Source of the DNA: Owenia fusiformis
Lineage: Eukaryota > Annelida > Polychaeta > Sabellida > Oweniidae
Length of the DNA stretch: 60,000 nucleotides
Assembly: GCA_903813345.2 (NCBI GenBank)
Contig: CAIIXF020000009.1
Location: forward strand, 12,210,030-12,270,029
Direction of reading: 5' to 3'
Positions within the stretch are counted from its first letter, which is position 1. Each line of letters opens with the position of its first letter. Both the position numbers and the translations under genes were made by a program. The notes beneath the pieces are model-generated. The model searched no databases and was not told the DNA's origin. It worked only from the letters and a program-made list of their open reading frames with translations. Positions 10,862 to 25,800 of this stretch are shown here, one piece after another.

Positions 10862-13800
10862 AACAGGTGAAGGTTCCATCAAGATGTCCAGTTCCTCTAG
10901 TGGCAGGTGGAGCCGGATCTCCTTCTCCATCATCAGTTCCATGATTTCTTCAAGTTGACTGGGGAAATATTGTATTGCATCAGTGTACAGAACCTGCAAT
11001 ACAATACAATTTACAATAAGTGTGGAAATGTATTGTACAGTGTCACTGCAAAACACCTGTAATACAATATAATGTACAATAAGAATGGGGAAATATTGTA
11101 CAACATAGCACATGTAATACAATATAATGCCCAATAAGAATGGGGAAATATTGTACAACATAGCACATGTAAAACAATATAATGTACAATAAGGAAATAG
11201 TATACAACATAGCACATGTCATACAATATAATGCACAATAAGAATGGGGAAATATTGTACAACATAGCAGATGTAAAACATTATAATGTACAATAAGAAA
11301 GGGAAATATTGTACAACATAACACCTGTAATACAATATAATGCACAATACGAATAGGGAAATATTGTACAACATAGCACCTGTAATACAATTTAATGTAC
11401 AATAAGAATGAGGAAATATTGTATAGCATCAGTGTACAGCACCTGTAATACAATACAATTTACAATAAATGTGGGAATGCATTGTACAGTGTCACTGCAA
11501 AGCACCTGTAATACAATATAATGCACAATAAGAATGGGGAAATATTGTACAACATAGCACTCGTAATACATTATAATGTAAAATAAGAATTGGGAAATAT
11601 TGTACAACATAACACCTGTAATACAATTTAATGCACAATACGAATGGGGAAATATTGTACAACATAGCACCTGTAATACAATATAATGTACAATGAGAAT
11701 GAGGAAATATTGTATAGCATCAGTGTACAGCACCTGTAATACAATACAATTTACAATAAATGTGGGAATGCATTGTACAGTGTCACTGCAAAGGACCTGT
11801 AATACAATATAATGCACAATAAGAATGGGGAAATATTGTACAACATAGCACCTGTAATACAATATAATGTACAATAAGAATGGGGAAGTGTTGTACAATT
11901 TAGTACCTGTAATACAATATAATGCACAATAGGAATGGGGAAATATTGTACATCATAGCACATGTGATGCAATACAATGCACAATAAGAATGGAGAAATA
12001 TTGTAGAATATAGCACCTGTAATACAATATAATGTACAATAAGAATGAGGAAAGATTGTACAACATAGCACATTTAATACAATGTAATGCACAATAAGAA
12101 TGGGGAAATATTGTACAACATAGCACTTGTAACACAATATAATGTACAATAAGAATGAAGAAATATTGTACAACATAGCGCCTGTAGTACAATTTAATGT
12201 ACAATAAGAATGGAGATTGGAGAAATATTGTACAACATAGCACTTGTAATACAATTTTATGTACAATACAATAGGGAAATATTGTACAATAAGACTGGGA
12301 AAATATTCTATGGCATTATTTTACAGCACGCATATTCAATTGTTTGATCAGTCAGTTGCAGAGTAATTCATTGGACTATATTAACATTAAATTGAGGAAC
12401 CATGACCTTTGTTTGACATGACATGCACCCTGTATTTATATACAGTGGTCAGTTGCAGAGTAATTCATTGGACTATATTAAAATTAAATTGAGGAACCAT
12501 GACCTTTGTTTAACATGACATGCACCCTGCATTTAAATACAGTGTTAAATATTTACAGTTTTAAAGAGAAATAAAGGAAATAATTTAAGTGTTAATATGT
12601 TTTCATAAAAGTTTCAACATGTTAAACATTAATTAGTGTTTATCAAATTAGGGAAATTTGTGTCAAACAAAACAAATGTTAAGCTCGATGTTCTTAAGAT
12701 CAAAGTACATGTGTAGTAAGAACATGACATCGATCTAACTTTCATATACCAACTTTTGAACATTTTTCTTGTCTGAATTTTTGTTTTAAAATTTTAAATG
12801 GTATTCTGCACTTTAAATCTACATGTACATTTTTCTTAAAAACTTTTCATTTTTCCATTCAAACATTTCAGTTCTCATTTTTCTATTCAAAAAGTTTGGC
12901 ATATTCAATATTTTTAGCAGGTGCATTTTACAAACCACTAAGTATAACCTGGCATATGTTCAGATTAGACATGTAATCTTACCTTAGCCCATGGGCAATG
13001 TTGTAGGGCCCTGTAGAAGACACCATTGGCTCTGTCTAAGTTACCACATAATACCTAAATGTAGAAAATAAGCCACAATTATCCAACAAGGCATTAATAT
13101 GACAAAATTTCACCACCTAGTTGCTCACAATATAATAAATCTTTTTTGACCTTGAGAAGGTCATTGAAGGCCAACATCTCAAATCTATAGTCAGATTTGA
13201 GCTTTTGAGAACTTGTAAATGATTTTGAAAAAAAATTTGGTGAATTTGAAGAAAGTTGAAAAAATACCTTTATGACCTTTTTTAACCTATTTTTGACATT
13301 GAGAAGGTCATTGAAGGTCAAATTTTAAATCTTAATCACATTTGAACTTCTGAAAACTTGTAGATGATTTTGAAAAAAATTGAAGTCAGTCTAAAAAGTG
13401 TTTGTTAAGTTATTGGAAGTTGTAAGAATTTGTTACAGACGCGAATCACCGACTGCCAATCGCCAACCATCAACTGCCATTCGCCGATCGCTGTCACAAA
13501 AAATGGAGACCATAACAATATGTCACCACTTTTTGGTGGTGACATAAAAATGCGAATGGCACATACATGAACATCATTGGGGGTAGCATCAAAACAAGTA
13601 TAGATCAGCATATGATAATTATTTCAGTCTAGCAACAAGTGAACCCCCGGTCAATGAACCCCCCCTCCCTATCTGCTTCGATTCATCTCTTTATATTTAA
13701 GGGACTCACAAGGGCTTGATGCAGGACTATCTTCATTTGAATTATCAGTAAATGAATTCAAAACAGATTATAAAGTCCAATAGACCTTTCCAATAAATCC

Positions 13801-16800
13801 TGCCACATTTTGGTAAATCAAAGAATCAATGATATATTGGCTAGATTGACGGGCTTTGGCGAGCAATCCAAACGAAGACTTCCAATTGCCAAAATATTTG
13901 GGGGAGTGTAATTGGGAAGACCATAATTTGAAAATTGTGTTAAAGGAACATTCCTTGCCAGACTATTTCTTTCCTGATATGGTAGCTACAATCATATATA
14001 CTTTACATATTTAGCAAAACACGGGAAAACATTTTCATATGGTCAATATTGATCATCTAAAAATGTAGTACTCATTCCCAGTAAGCTGCCATCTTTTCAG
14101 ATTTCTTTCAGGAAGTGATGTCATCGACTCTCACCTGTTATAACCTTGTCTATTACAGTATAGGAAAGAAGTACAAAATCACTTCGAAACAAGAAGCCCT
14201 TATCTTCTGTGTAAAAATATTTTCAGGAGTTGTCAACTTAGAATTAAAGAAGAGATCATCAAAAGGATTTTAATCATAGACCAAATTGAAATAGTAATTA
14301 GTAATTCTAATAGCTCATTACCTAATGTTATATGCAAAGTTGAGAGTCGATGACATCACTTCCTGAGTGAAATTTTAAAAGATGGCAGCCTACTGGAATT
14401 GAGCACTACATTTTTAAGTGATAAATATTGACCATTTCAAAACATTTTTCTGTTTTTTGATAAACTTGCAAAGTATGTATATAGAAATTATCCTATATGA
14501 GGTTCAGGATATTGGGATTATCTCGAGGCCAATGTAATATATCTGCCCGAGGGCCGTAGGTCCCGAGGGTAGATATAGGATACTATATTGGCCAAGGGAT
14601 AATCCCAATATCCTGAACCGACTATAGGATGATCTGTTTATCCCATACTTATCACATTGTTCAATTGGCCAAAGTTCAGAAACGTTGCAACCATCCGTGG
14701 AATTATCTTAAAATATTCATGTTCAGTTTTGTATTCTTGTCCGTAGGCGGGTTTTCCTGTTCAAATCTTTGATAATTAACGGGGCATATAGCTCCTTCCC
14801 TTCGTTAATGCATCCAACAGCGATTGTCTGCGTTTTTCTCCATTGTCGTTTACAGTATGCAAACGTTACAAAAAAGAACCAATACGGGAACAGCGATTAT
14901 GACGTAGCGGGCAAATATACTATATCTGCCCGCTCGGAGCGGGACGTAAAGCTATATCTGCCCGCTGATGAAAATATAAGTTTTTACAAACCGGCTTTAT
15001 GTACCCGTAACACGTCCAAGTATGGGATAAATGGTTATATCTACCCTATTAGGAGAGAGATGGTCTGGCAAGGAATACCCCTTTAAGGGTGACCCTTATG
15101 CCATAGTCAGATTTGCTCCAATTTTCGGTACCAGTGGCCAGCTGATGAGTTTTTTGTTCAAAATTGCATAAGTTTTGAACAAAATACACATCGGCCAGGG
15201 GCCAGTGTTGAAAATCCAAGCAAATGTGCCCACCAAACTACAATTTTACAATCTATGACTATATAGTATGAGTTTCTTCAAAGTGACTGAGACTATCCAT
15301 CTTTATTTCTTACACTACAATATCTCACCTCAAACCTGATGTATAATCTCCAAATAAGGACACAGTGCTTTGTGATGTCACAATCAGTTGCTCGTTCAAA
15401 CAACCGCCTTGCATATTGGCTCCCACTGCCATCTAGAATATTAAAAAAAATATTTTCTTTTTTCTCATAATGCACACCATTCAAATAGGAGACATCATAA
15501 AGGAAAGGGTTGGGAAACGGACAAGGGGTGGGATTTTGACATTGTCTTTCCTCTCCAATGAAGGGACTTTTGAAATATATCAGACTTGTAGCCAGGGGGA
15601 TTAGGATGGGTTCGAGCGAATTCCTGCTGGCCCAAATTTTTTCAAAATCATGCAGTTTTTCACTATTTGGAGCACTATTTAACTGATTTTGGCCATTTTG
15701 GACAAAAATTTTCAAAAGTAAGAGAATTTTACAGCCAAATTTTTATTTTGTCACAATCCTTTTGATAGATGCATAACACACAAGGGACATCTCTTTCAGA
15801 CAGGGTTTCACTAATTCTTAACATATTATTTTAGAACATATGCAAACCTGTATTTCCCATCTCTAGAATATGTTTCTGATGCTGAAGCTCAACACCAAGT
15901 GCACATATCCAGGTTGTCACATCACATTTCATCACATCATCTCTCGTCACATCAGCTTTAGTCACATCAACTCTATTATCCAGAATGCTCCTGAAGAACC
16001 GCCTTATGGGCCACATAATCCGGGACCCCATCTCCATGTTAATATACATCCCCAAGAGCGTGATATTACCTCGATAATTCTGATTGGCTTGTATGAGAGG
16101 CTTACGTAGAATCTGAATGCGGGAAATGTTGGTTTTGCGATGGTACTGGAGTAGCTCCATGTGAGACAATGTTAGATGTTCAGAGTCGATTAATACTTGG
16201 TTTCCAGTAGTATCTAGATCCACTTTTCTGCTGTAGGTTGTCAGAAAAGTTACAAGATCAATGAATACTTTGGAAGCAGTCTTTAAATCTGTGGTGAGGT
16301 ATTCAAAGAGAGCGCAACACACCGTCCAATGTACAATTGAGCTACCATGTTTCTCAATATAGGGATAAGACAGGGGTGTTTCAACTGAGAGTTCTTGTTT
16401 AAGCTTATCTAAGGTCAATTGGAGATATTTTCTGGTTTTTAATATAGTCGCTGCTGATGGTCTTGGATACTCAGTTTTAGCTTCCCATGTTGAACCATCA
16501 CTTATACTTGATAAAAAATACACAATGCGATTAAATGTGGCGTCATTTTGGACTACGAGAGGTTCGGGCTCACGTAGACCTAGTTCAGCTTCCAGATAAC
16601 TCCTGTACAGTTTGCACAGTTGGGACGTAAGTAGGTGATTGGTCATATTCATAACTTTATGCTGGGACTGGTTCATCATAACTGACATATCAAACACTTT
16701 CCTGCCATCTGCTTTGTTCCCAAGTGTGTACTCTAAGCTCCCATACAGCTCATATAAAGCCAGACTATTGCGATTTTCCGGTTCTTTAAGTATGCTTTTA

Positions 16801-19800
16801 GCAAACTTCTTCAGTTCTTTCTTCTGCTGTTTGATAAGTTTCTTATCTGTTGTCAGGGCAACATCAGTTGTTGTGGCAACATCGAGAGTTGTGCGGATCT
16901 CAATCTGTAGCCAGAGGTGAGACAAATATTCTCGATATGAGTCGCTGAAACAGGGTAGAATCTGTTGAAATAAATTCCTGGTGAATTTGTGCAAAGTTTC
17001 ATTGCAGAATTGTACTCTCTTCATACCAACGTCTGACAATATTTCAAGTCTTTGTACATCAGAGAATGATAATTGGGAGAAGTTTGTGTTATCAAAATTT
17101 TCCTGTTCAGATATCGGACTGTAGATGCCAAGATGGCCCAAGAAGGACTCTATAAGTTTAATTTTGATGTTTGCGTCATCAATTGTGAATAAACAGGAAG
17201 TTCTGTCATCATAAAGAACCATTCGATCGGGATCTTCACAATCTTCTTCTGTTTCCCCAGCAACCGTGTTTGGTCGCCATGGCAACCAGTGTGATTTGTG
17301 CCGATTTGTTTCAATTTGAGACCATTTTTCGAATTTTTCTAGCTTTTCATTCTTTACTATGTTGTCTTCAAGGTCCTGACTTGAAATATCTGGAAAATGA
17401 GATGTTTATAAAACAAATTGTATGGAAATACAGAAATTCTTTAAAGGGACTCAACACATACTTTTCAGTGTTTTTTAGCAAAACAAAGACTTTCTTTTCA
17501 TCCCTTTGTATTTCCAATGGATTGATAAGGGTACTCAAACTCTGATTGACACCAAAGACAGCTCAAACTTGCCTCATTAGAGCTTATAAATTATCAAAAA
17601 TATTTTCTATTCCCTCAATTTTAATGTCTACATGTAGTTTTTTGGGATGTTGAATTACGGATGGGGATGATATTCATATTCATTTATTTGAAATCGTTTT
17701 TGATAATTAATTATGACATCAGTCATTCAATTTTGGTTTAGATGTCCACCAAATATGCCATCTATACACTTGAAGCAAAGAGTGTTTAGTTTATGAATAT
17801 TCAAGTGAAAGACATAAATCAATCTATACTTTTAAAGTTTTGTTTTATGAGGGGGTCAAACCATAATGAAAAAACGTTCTTTTTCGACAACTGTTGATCA
17901 TTGGACACCATCATTGAAATATAAATACATGTACAGTACTCATAATTCCTCATTAGATCAATCAGTATCAAAACAAGTGGGCGCAGCACCCACCTGAGAT
18001 TTTGAAAATATGCTTGCACCCAACTGAAAATTCATTTACACCCACTTGAAAATGAGAAAAAATCATGAAAAATGGGCATATTCTGACCGATTTTGGTCTG
18101 AATTGTGAAAATGACAATTAAGCACCGACTTGAGAAAAGATCCTGTGAAGATCACTGAGTATTTATATGTTTCTAGATAAATTACAGATCTCTATGACCT
18201 ACCACTGATAGAGCTCATGGGAGGAGGATATTCTTTATCCTTGAACTGCAGACAATTCTTCCAACCAAGGGAGCCATCCTCCCCTAAACGAGGCACCCCA
18301 CTATCCCAGAATGCTTCAAAGAATGCCAGTTTGTCCTTATAAGGAGCATCTTGTAGAGAATCTGGACAGAAACAGTTGAACTCTAGAAGTGCCTGGTATG
18401 ATGCGATGGATTTCTCCGTCTGCCCACACTGCTGGAGGAAGTTACACATTTGGCAGAATATTGCTACAAACAAATATATCACAGCACAATTAAAAGATAC
18501 AAAATCACTAAAAGAACACTTATCAAGTTCAAGTCAACATCTGAATTTCAATCTGTTCCGGATTATGAACATTCTCCTTATGAATATCATATCAACTTTC
18601 ATTTTCTCATTGTTCATGTATTCAGATATTCTTCCAATTTGAGCCAGTTCATCCCCAAACAGAACTAATTTCTCTACTTTAAATTGCAACTTCTCCATTT
18701 TGATGTGTATCGGTCTATCATTTTGATTTAATATACAAGTGATGAACGAATGAATAGAACAGCCAACTTGACAATTTGGGTTGCTATTTATAATGGGGCA
18801 ATACAGTTATAGGAAATACTGTGTTCTGATTGGGTAGAATTGGACACACCTTGCCTAGCTATGCACGAATTAAGGATTTAAGTCTTGGACTCAGTACAAT
18901 GTGGACTGAATCATTCTTCTTAAAGGTGTTATTTCAACCTTTGCACGAGATGTGCAGTATCGAGTTTGAAGTTTAGGAAAAAATGCTTGAGTTGAATGAA
19001 TCAGCCACAATGCATCAAGTCTTGGGCTTAAATTCTTTTCACACATCTAGTCAAGTTGGCAAAGCATCAATTTCAATCCGTTGAGTCAATTTGTCACCTT
19101 GACAACTATTCAACGAATGAGCTTGAGTTTGTCATTGGTATATAATGCAGTGCAATTATATGAATTACTGTGTTCGGATTGGTTGGAATCAGAAACACAT
19201 TGCCTGAATACCTCTAGGTACTTAAACTAACTGAGACATTAGCCAATTAGCAATTCTCAAAATTTCAAGGTGTAGTCTGCAGAGAGGTAAAATTCCTACC
19301 TAGAAGATTATGCTCCCCTTGTGGTAGAGGTTGATATGTTGCCACCAGGCCCTCTTTGATGTTACTCAAGGCTTGTAGACACTTGTGGTACTCAGCTAGG
19401 ATAGCACAGCTGCTGAATCCTGAAATATATATATCAATCATATGTGGGTGTCAGGAAAGTTAAAGATAATCTTTCTTGTACTTTCTGTGCTGTTCTAATC
19501 TGAACTTTATTCTAGCAATACACAAGTAATCATGAAGTATTCTGTTATCTCCCCAAGTTTGTTCTCAATCTTAAAATTTTGTTCAATCTTTTTTCCTGTT
19601 TCAGTGAACACATTTCAATAGTTTATCTGTTTTCTCAGCCGTTATCTTCAATCTTTTCATTCAGATACAAGGCATGTTGAATTTAATTCAATTCTAAAAA
19701 ATACCTGTTACATCTGCCTGTAGAAACAATAGATAGTGTCTCCATAGAAATGGACTGTTGTTGTGTACAAACAACAATTTTTTCCAGCTTTCCACCATTT

Positions 19801-22800
19801 TTTCTCTTTCCCACAATGCTTTGCAAATCTGCAGACGGCTTACTGCAAGTTCAAGGTCAGTTGGATTTTTCTCAATTGCTTTATCTAGTATACTTAGTTT
19901 CTTTTCTAAAAGGGATAAAGCTGTTTTCTTTTTTACAACATCAGATTGTTTATCAGTTGAGTCTAAGACTTCAATGGATTTATCTTGGAAAGTGACGAAA
20001 TCAAGCCACAATTTGATATTGTGTGGATTTTCTCTTAAGGAGATGTTGAATTTTTCTGTTTCAGCTCTAAGGAGCTTATCACCCTGATCTTCTTGGGATA
20101 TATCAGAGGTTTCATTTTTCCGTTCATCTTTGCCTTTGATAAAGGCTTCAGTGTGTATATCATAGACACCAAGGGGGTTGGCATAAGTTCTTTTACCAAG
20201 TTCTGTTGGTCTGGAGTCAACTGGTACAAAATTATCATTCACTGACAAGGTCTTATCAAAGCGCGACTTTCCCATATTGACTGTTTCAGTATTTCCATCT
20301 AATAACTTTACTTTGTTCTGTTTATGATAATATCTTTTATCTTCATGTTTCTTTTTTGACTTTGTGAGATCGTTCAAGGTCATACCAGACCCGACACATC
20401 GTTTGGTTAATAGATGGTGCTTTGCAATGTGTAGCTTGTATAGTTCACCGAATGTTGTATTTTGAGCATCGGGTTTTCTGTCGATCCTAAAAGCATGTTC
20501 CGCCTGGAGATCGGGAATATCATTAATAAACACTTTATTGATGGTTGACTGCACAAGTCTCGCATCACTTGGAAACCTGAAAAATAATGCAGAGTATCAA
20601 TAGTATAAGGATTGGTACACAACACTGCATCAAAATATCATTCATGTTAACTCCCCAACATTTAAAAATTCAATACTGAATATCTGAAATTCTGCTCCAT
20701 GTTAAAATAAAGTGAAGGTGGACAGAACTTAATATCAATAGCAGTTTAATTTGTGCAGCCAACGATGATGAATGGATTGACCAATGGACGGACAGACCAA
20801 CAGACGCCTAGTCAATCCATCTCTATGTGAGCCAAAAATGGTGGGGGACTCCCATTGATGGTCAAAGTCAATCTGTTCACTCTTCACTCGGATGAAACAA
20901 AGGGTCACAATTTTTTTTTTACTAAATTCGCCATTTTACATGAGAATTTTATTTTTTGTCGACCAGCTTTTTCCATTTCACTTTAAATTAGCATAAAAAT
21001 AGCATATCAAAACATTTGATTTGAAACAATCTTTTCAATAAACAGGCTAATTTGCTTAGATTTTTACCATACAAAATATAATCTGGGAAGAGATATAGTG
21101 AAGTTTTAAGATGAAGAAATGTTCAAATTTATAGCCTTTAAACTATCAATGCTTTGACAGTTTTTTTTCTCACAAACCTTATTCTAATGTCTTGATCAAA
21201 ATATGTCAATATATGAGCCTTGCCATAGCAAAACGGGTCTTATCACAAAATTTTAAATTGTGCTACAGAGCCAAAAATGTGCCCAAGATTAAGAGGAAAA
21301 TGTGCTTAATTCAAATCTGTCTTTTTGGTCTATATCTGCAAGGAAAAAGTGTTAGCATGGCTCATTTAAAAGGTCTCTTTGTGCCTTTTAACATAAACAA
21401 AAAATCAAAAAATTGAAAAAATCAGTGATCAGACCCCTTTTCCTGTGGCCTGGCTCATCTCATCATTTAACAGGGAGCCAACTGATTTTCTAACATGGTT
21501 GCATGTAACTTTCAAAAAGGGTGGCACAGTTGCTCAAATGTTTGAGAGATCCCTGGATATAATAAATACCTTACCTAGTGTGTCTGTCTGCCTCCTTGTC
21601 TACATCAATATGGTGATGGTGTTTATCAGAATTGTCCTTGTCTGCGTCAGAGTGATCCTTGTGTTTATGTTTCTTGTGTTTCTTTTTCTTCTTATGTTTT
21701 CTCCTTCTATCATCATTGTCATCATTTCTGTCATCATCATTTTCTATGTTTCTCTTTCCTTGAAATATGAATTCAACACAACTATTTCAACCTGAACAGC
21801 TAAAGTTAATGATTTGAGCGTGTTCATCTGAGAATTGAGAACCCAAGTTCAAGTTCAATTTCTCCTCCAGACAAAGCCTGCCAAAAGATGAGTTGCTATA
21901 TAGATAGATAAATAGATGGCAGTGGTGGTTTTGGTTCGGTTAGATGCCCTTATGAACTATGCTAAAAACTAAATTTATTTTTTTATCAGGTATTACTCCT
22001 AGGATCAATGTTAAACTAAATTGGAATTTGAATTTCAAATTCTCTACCTTTTGTTTTCTTTGCTTCAGTTCTGCTCTTATCAATAGCGACAACATCAAGA
22101 TCCTCTTTACTTGAATCATCTGATCTAAAATGACAAGTTATTTCAGTAAAGTAGTCCAATATGAAAGTTTATAAAATATGAAACATTAGCATATGATGCA
22201 ACGGATGACACATTTATATGCATAACATAACAAGACATTAGTATACAAGAGATAAACATACAAAATGTCACCACTTGCCATTTGTTACATGACAGACGCC
22301 ATTTGTTATATGTCACCACTTGTAGTAATAACACTTCAGAATATGTATGTAATGAAACCTGTGTACAAGGAATGCTCTTCGCCCTGGCCAAAATCGTTCC
22401 TTGTAGACAGGTGTTCCATACAGAGAGGATGCATGTTTTGGGCCAAACCCAAAAAGCAAATTGCCAGATTAGCACAACTGGTCAGATGGAATTAAGCTTT
22501 GTTGAATGAAAACATTAGTGTCATGGCAATCTTTGAAAAACAGATTACTTTGATTGAAAAAAAATATTGGGGTAATTATTAACTGTGTATGAAACTATGC
22601 GTCCTGTTAACTCAAGGCTTATTCTACTATCATTCGAATTAATCTAATTTGTCTTAAACACTCTTCCTTCTTGTTCCTTACAGAGAGGGTCTGTTAACAT
22701 GTAAGTCAATGGAAAAATATCTGTTTTTAAACCATTCATTTCCTTCTTGTTCCTTACAGAGAGGGTCTGTTAACATGTAAGTCAATGGAAAAATATCTGT

Positions 22801-25800
22801 TATAAACCATTCCTTTCCTTCTTGTTCCTTACAGAGAGGGTCTGTTAACATGTAAGTCAATGGAAAAATATCTGTTTTTAAACCATTCCTTGTAGACAGG
22901 CATTGTTTTCCATAAGACAGGTTTTACTGTATAGCGTATATGAAACACCCTGTATATTGGCCCAAATTGTAATTTCCAGCATTAGCATTCTATTTATGTA
23001 CTTTTTATTATTGCATTCAATGAGTTCAATCATATTTTGTGTACCTTTCTTTTGGTTCTGACTTCACATCAGTTATTTTGTAGCTTCTATTAGAGAGCCA
23101 GTCAGCATTATTGTCTTTTTCACTGTCACCTGGAAATCAAACATGACTCGTTAGATATAAATTACGATTATATATTGGTTTATTGTGCATGTCACAATAT
23201 ACATGTATTGATGACATATGGTATAGATATATGATGACAATTTGTAGAAATCTGGCATTAGGCAGTGATGAATTATTGAAGAAATTTTACATTTAATAAT
23301 TTCATAATTTCTAATAAATTCATCCAGTTTTTCCCTTTTTGCACAAATAGTGAACTTGGAAAAAGTTAACCTGGAGAATATTGCCCCTATTTCCTAATAA
23401 GGAAACACCTTCTCTCCATCCCACTGATAAGCCTTACCAGACATTTTGAAATACAAGTACTGACCATAGGCTTTCAAGGAACCCATGGACTGACTTATCG
23501 AATGCCTACCTGCCCTGAAGAGTATTATAGGCCTAATAGTAAGGGGAGGGAAAACCCCAGAACTTAGAGATGAGACTGAGACATAATTACTTCTCTTGAT
23601 TACCACCTTCATTTGTCCAAATCCTAACCGGCTAATTTCCAAAATAACATGAAGTGATATTTCAATTGATTTCCTTACATCTTTCTTTATCTTGGTGAAA
23701 TAACAAGCTATAACAGAAACCGACATATAACAAGATTATATCCCGTAAATTTCACTAGAAAAATATGAAGGCCATATGTGGGACCATATGTTAATGCAGA
23801 AAACTGATCCATGAACAGCAAACTGTAATACTTGTTTTGTAGTTGTTTAGGTAACATGTTAATGATGTCACATATTAAAATAGAATCGACAGAGATGGGT
23901 GACGTTATGATTATTTGTTTGTTAACAGTTGCTCGATGGAGCAAATATGTGAGTGACGTCATAGTTTTATAAAGTGATTCATTGATTGCTCAGTCCTTCA
24001 TTGATTTACATACGAAATCAATGAAGTTATATCTATCTGTAAGCTAGAAACTCGAGTAAATCTACAGTCTTCCACACTATTTTTTTCGAGGTCTCCTCTG
24101 CCGAAGGCAGCGCGAAGTAGGAGCGTAGCGACTACTTTGCGGGAGACCTCGAACCATTGATCACGTTTGCTCCTGTAATTATTCACTTCTTCACCTCTTT
24201 AAAATGTGATTTCAATCAGTTGATCAAATGTTCGGACTTTGACCTCAAATTCAAATATTAATATTTATAAGAAAAAATACTGACTCATTGATATATTTTT
24301 AAAAGTCTTTTAAATAAAGTGAAATGAAGCCAAAATCAGCTAAAATTATGCAATGTCGTAAAATGGCGTGACTGGAATATGATGCAATCACCCGTGACGT
24401 CAGACACGTATTGCCACATCAACAACTAAACAAACAATTAATATAGACTTCACTGATTGGTTTAAAGATTCTTCGCATCATTTGTGACGTCATTAACATG
24501 TTACCCAACAGTAGGACGGCACATTGAAAAAAACCATTGTTGTTTACCAAACTTTATATCAAAGTGGTGTAGCGATATATGACGTCATCGCACTACTTGT
24601 TTCTGGTCCGTTGGCTACCATCTTTATGAGGTCCATTGAAATGGTAAACATTTAAACATTTAAAAATGAAAGAGATGGATAGAATTCTAGTGATCTCTTC
24701 TTTCGAACTATCTCATTTTAATGTTAGAAAAATACACATGAATGGGAGTAAAATGCAATCAAACACGTGAGACTTTCACTCATTTTGTACCCTATATTCG
24801 TGCGATTAATTAATTGATTAAACATCATTTTTTTAAATGTCTGAATCGCTTAAAAGTTAAAGTAAATACGATATTTTATAAGTACCAAATATCAATCAGT
24901 TCCGATTAAATTCCTTCATTTGTTACATTTTCTGCGAAAACGGTTGGGCATAATTTCGGTAGAAATGTGTATTTTACGACGTTATATGCATGGTTGAATC
25001 CAAAAGTAGCGTCATTCAGAAAATTATCATGTGTGCGTAAAAGCATGTGGATATTTCATTTTGAGTAACTGAATTATCAAATTGACATATACATTGTCTT
25101 TGGAACATCACCTTTACACAGAATTATTTTCATAATGATTGCTCGTTTTGTTCCATGATAAAATGCAATTTTAGACCTGCAGCTGACTCATATCAAAAAT
25201 TTTTTAGCAATGAGTTCAGGCTCACTGATTTTTAAGATACACGTAGATGAAATGAACAAAAAAGGGAAAGGGTTATGTGTGCGGTAAAGCATGTGAATAT
25301 TAAACTTTCAATAAATGAATTACAATTTTGATGTTTATATGATCTGAAGAACATCACCTTTACACATAATTATTTTTATAATAATTGTTCGATTTCTTTC
25401 ATGATAAACTGCAATTTTAGACCCGACATGTATTAAAGAAGTATCGGACAATGTATTAAGGCTCACTGATTTTTAGGATAAATAAAATGAGCAAAAGGAG
25501 AAAAGGTCACGTGTGCGTAAAAGCGTGTCAGTATTTGGATTTGAAGAAATGAATTTAGGTTTTGACATTAATATTATTTGTGAAGCATCACCTTGACATA
25601 GAATTATTTTTATAATTTTTGCTTGGTTCCTTCCATGAGAAAATGCAATTATAGACCTGGCACGCGTATCAAAGAAGTATTTGGCAATTGCGTCCAGTCT
25701 CTTTGGTTTTCAAGGTAAATGATATAAGCAAAATTGGAAAAGGTCATGTGTGCGTAAATGCGTGTCAGTATTTAATTTTGAAGAAATTAATTAATTTTTT

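Noticed and set aside
11392-12266. Open frames of 136-171 aa on the minus strand
   Set aside because: They lie wholly in the intronic 55-bp array and shift frame with every unit; reported as repeat property, not as genes.
14769-15086. 105-aa open frame over the GCCCGC palindromes
   Set aside because: Similar words at 53435-53767 are part of a non-coding palindrome repeat; the two frames do not align as a protein family convincingly.
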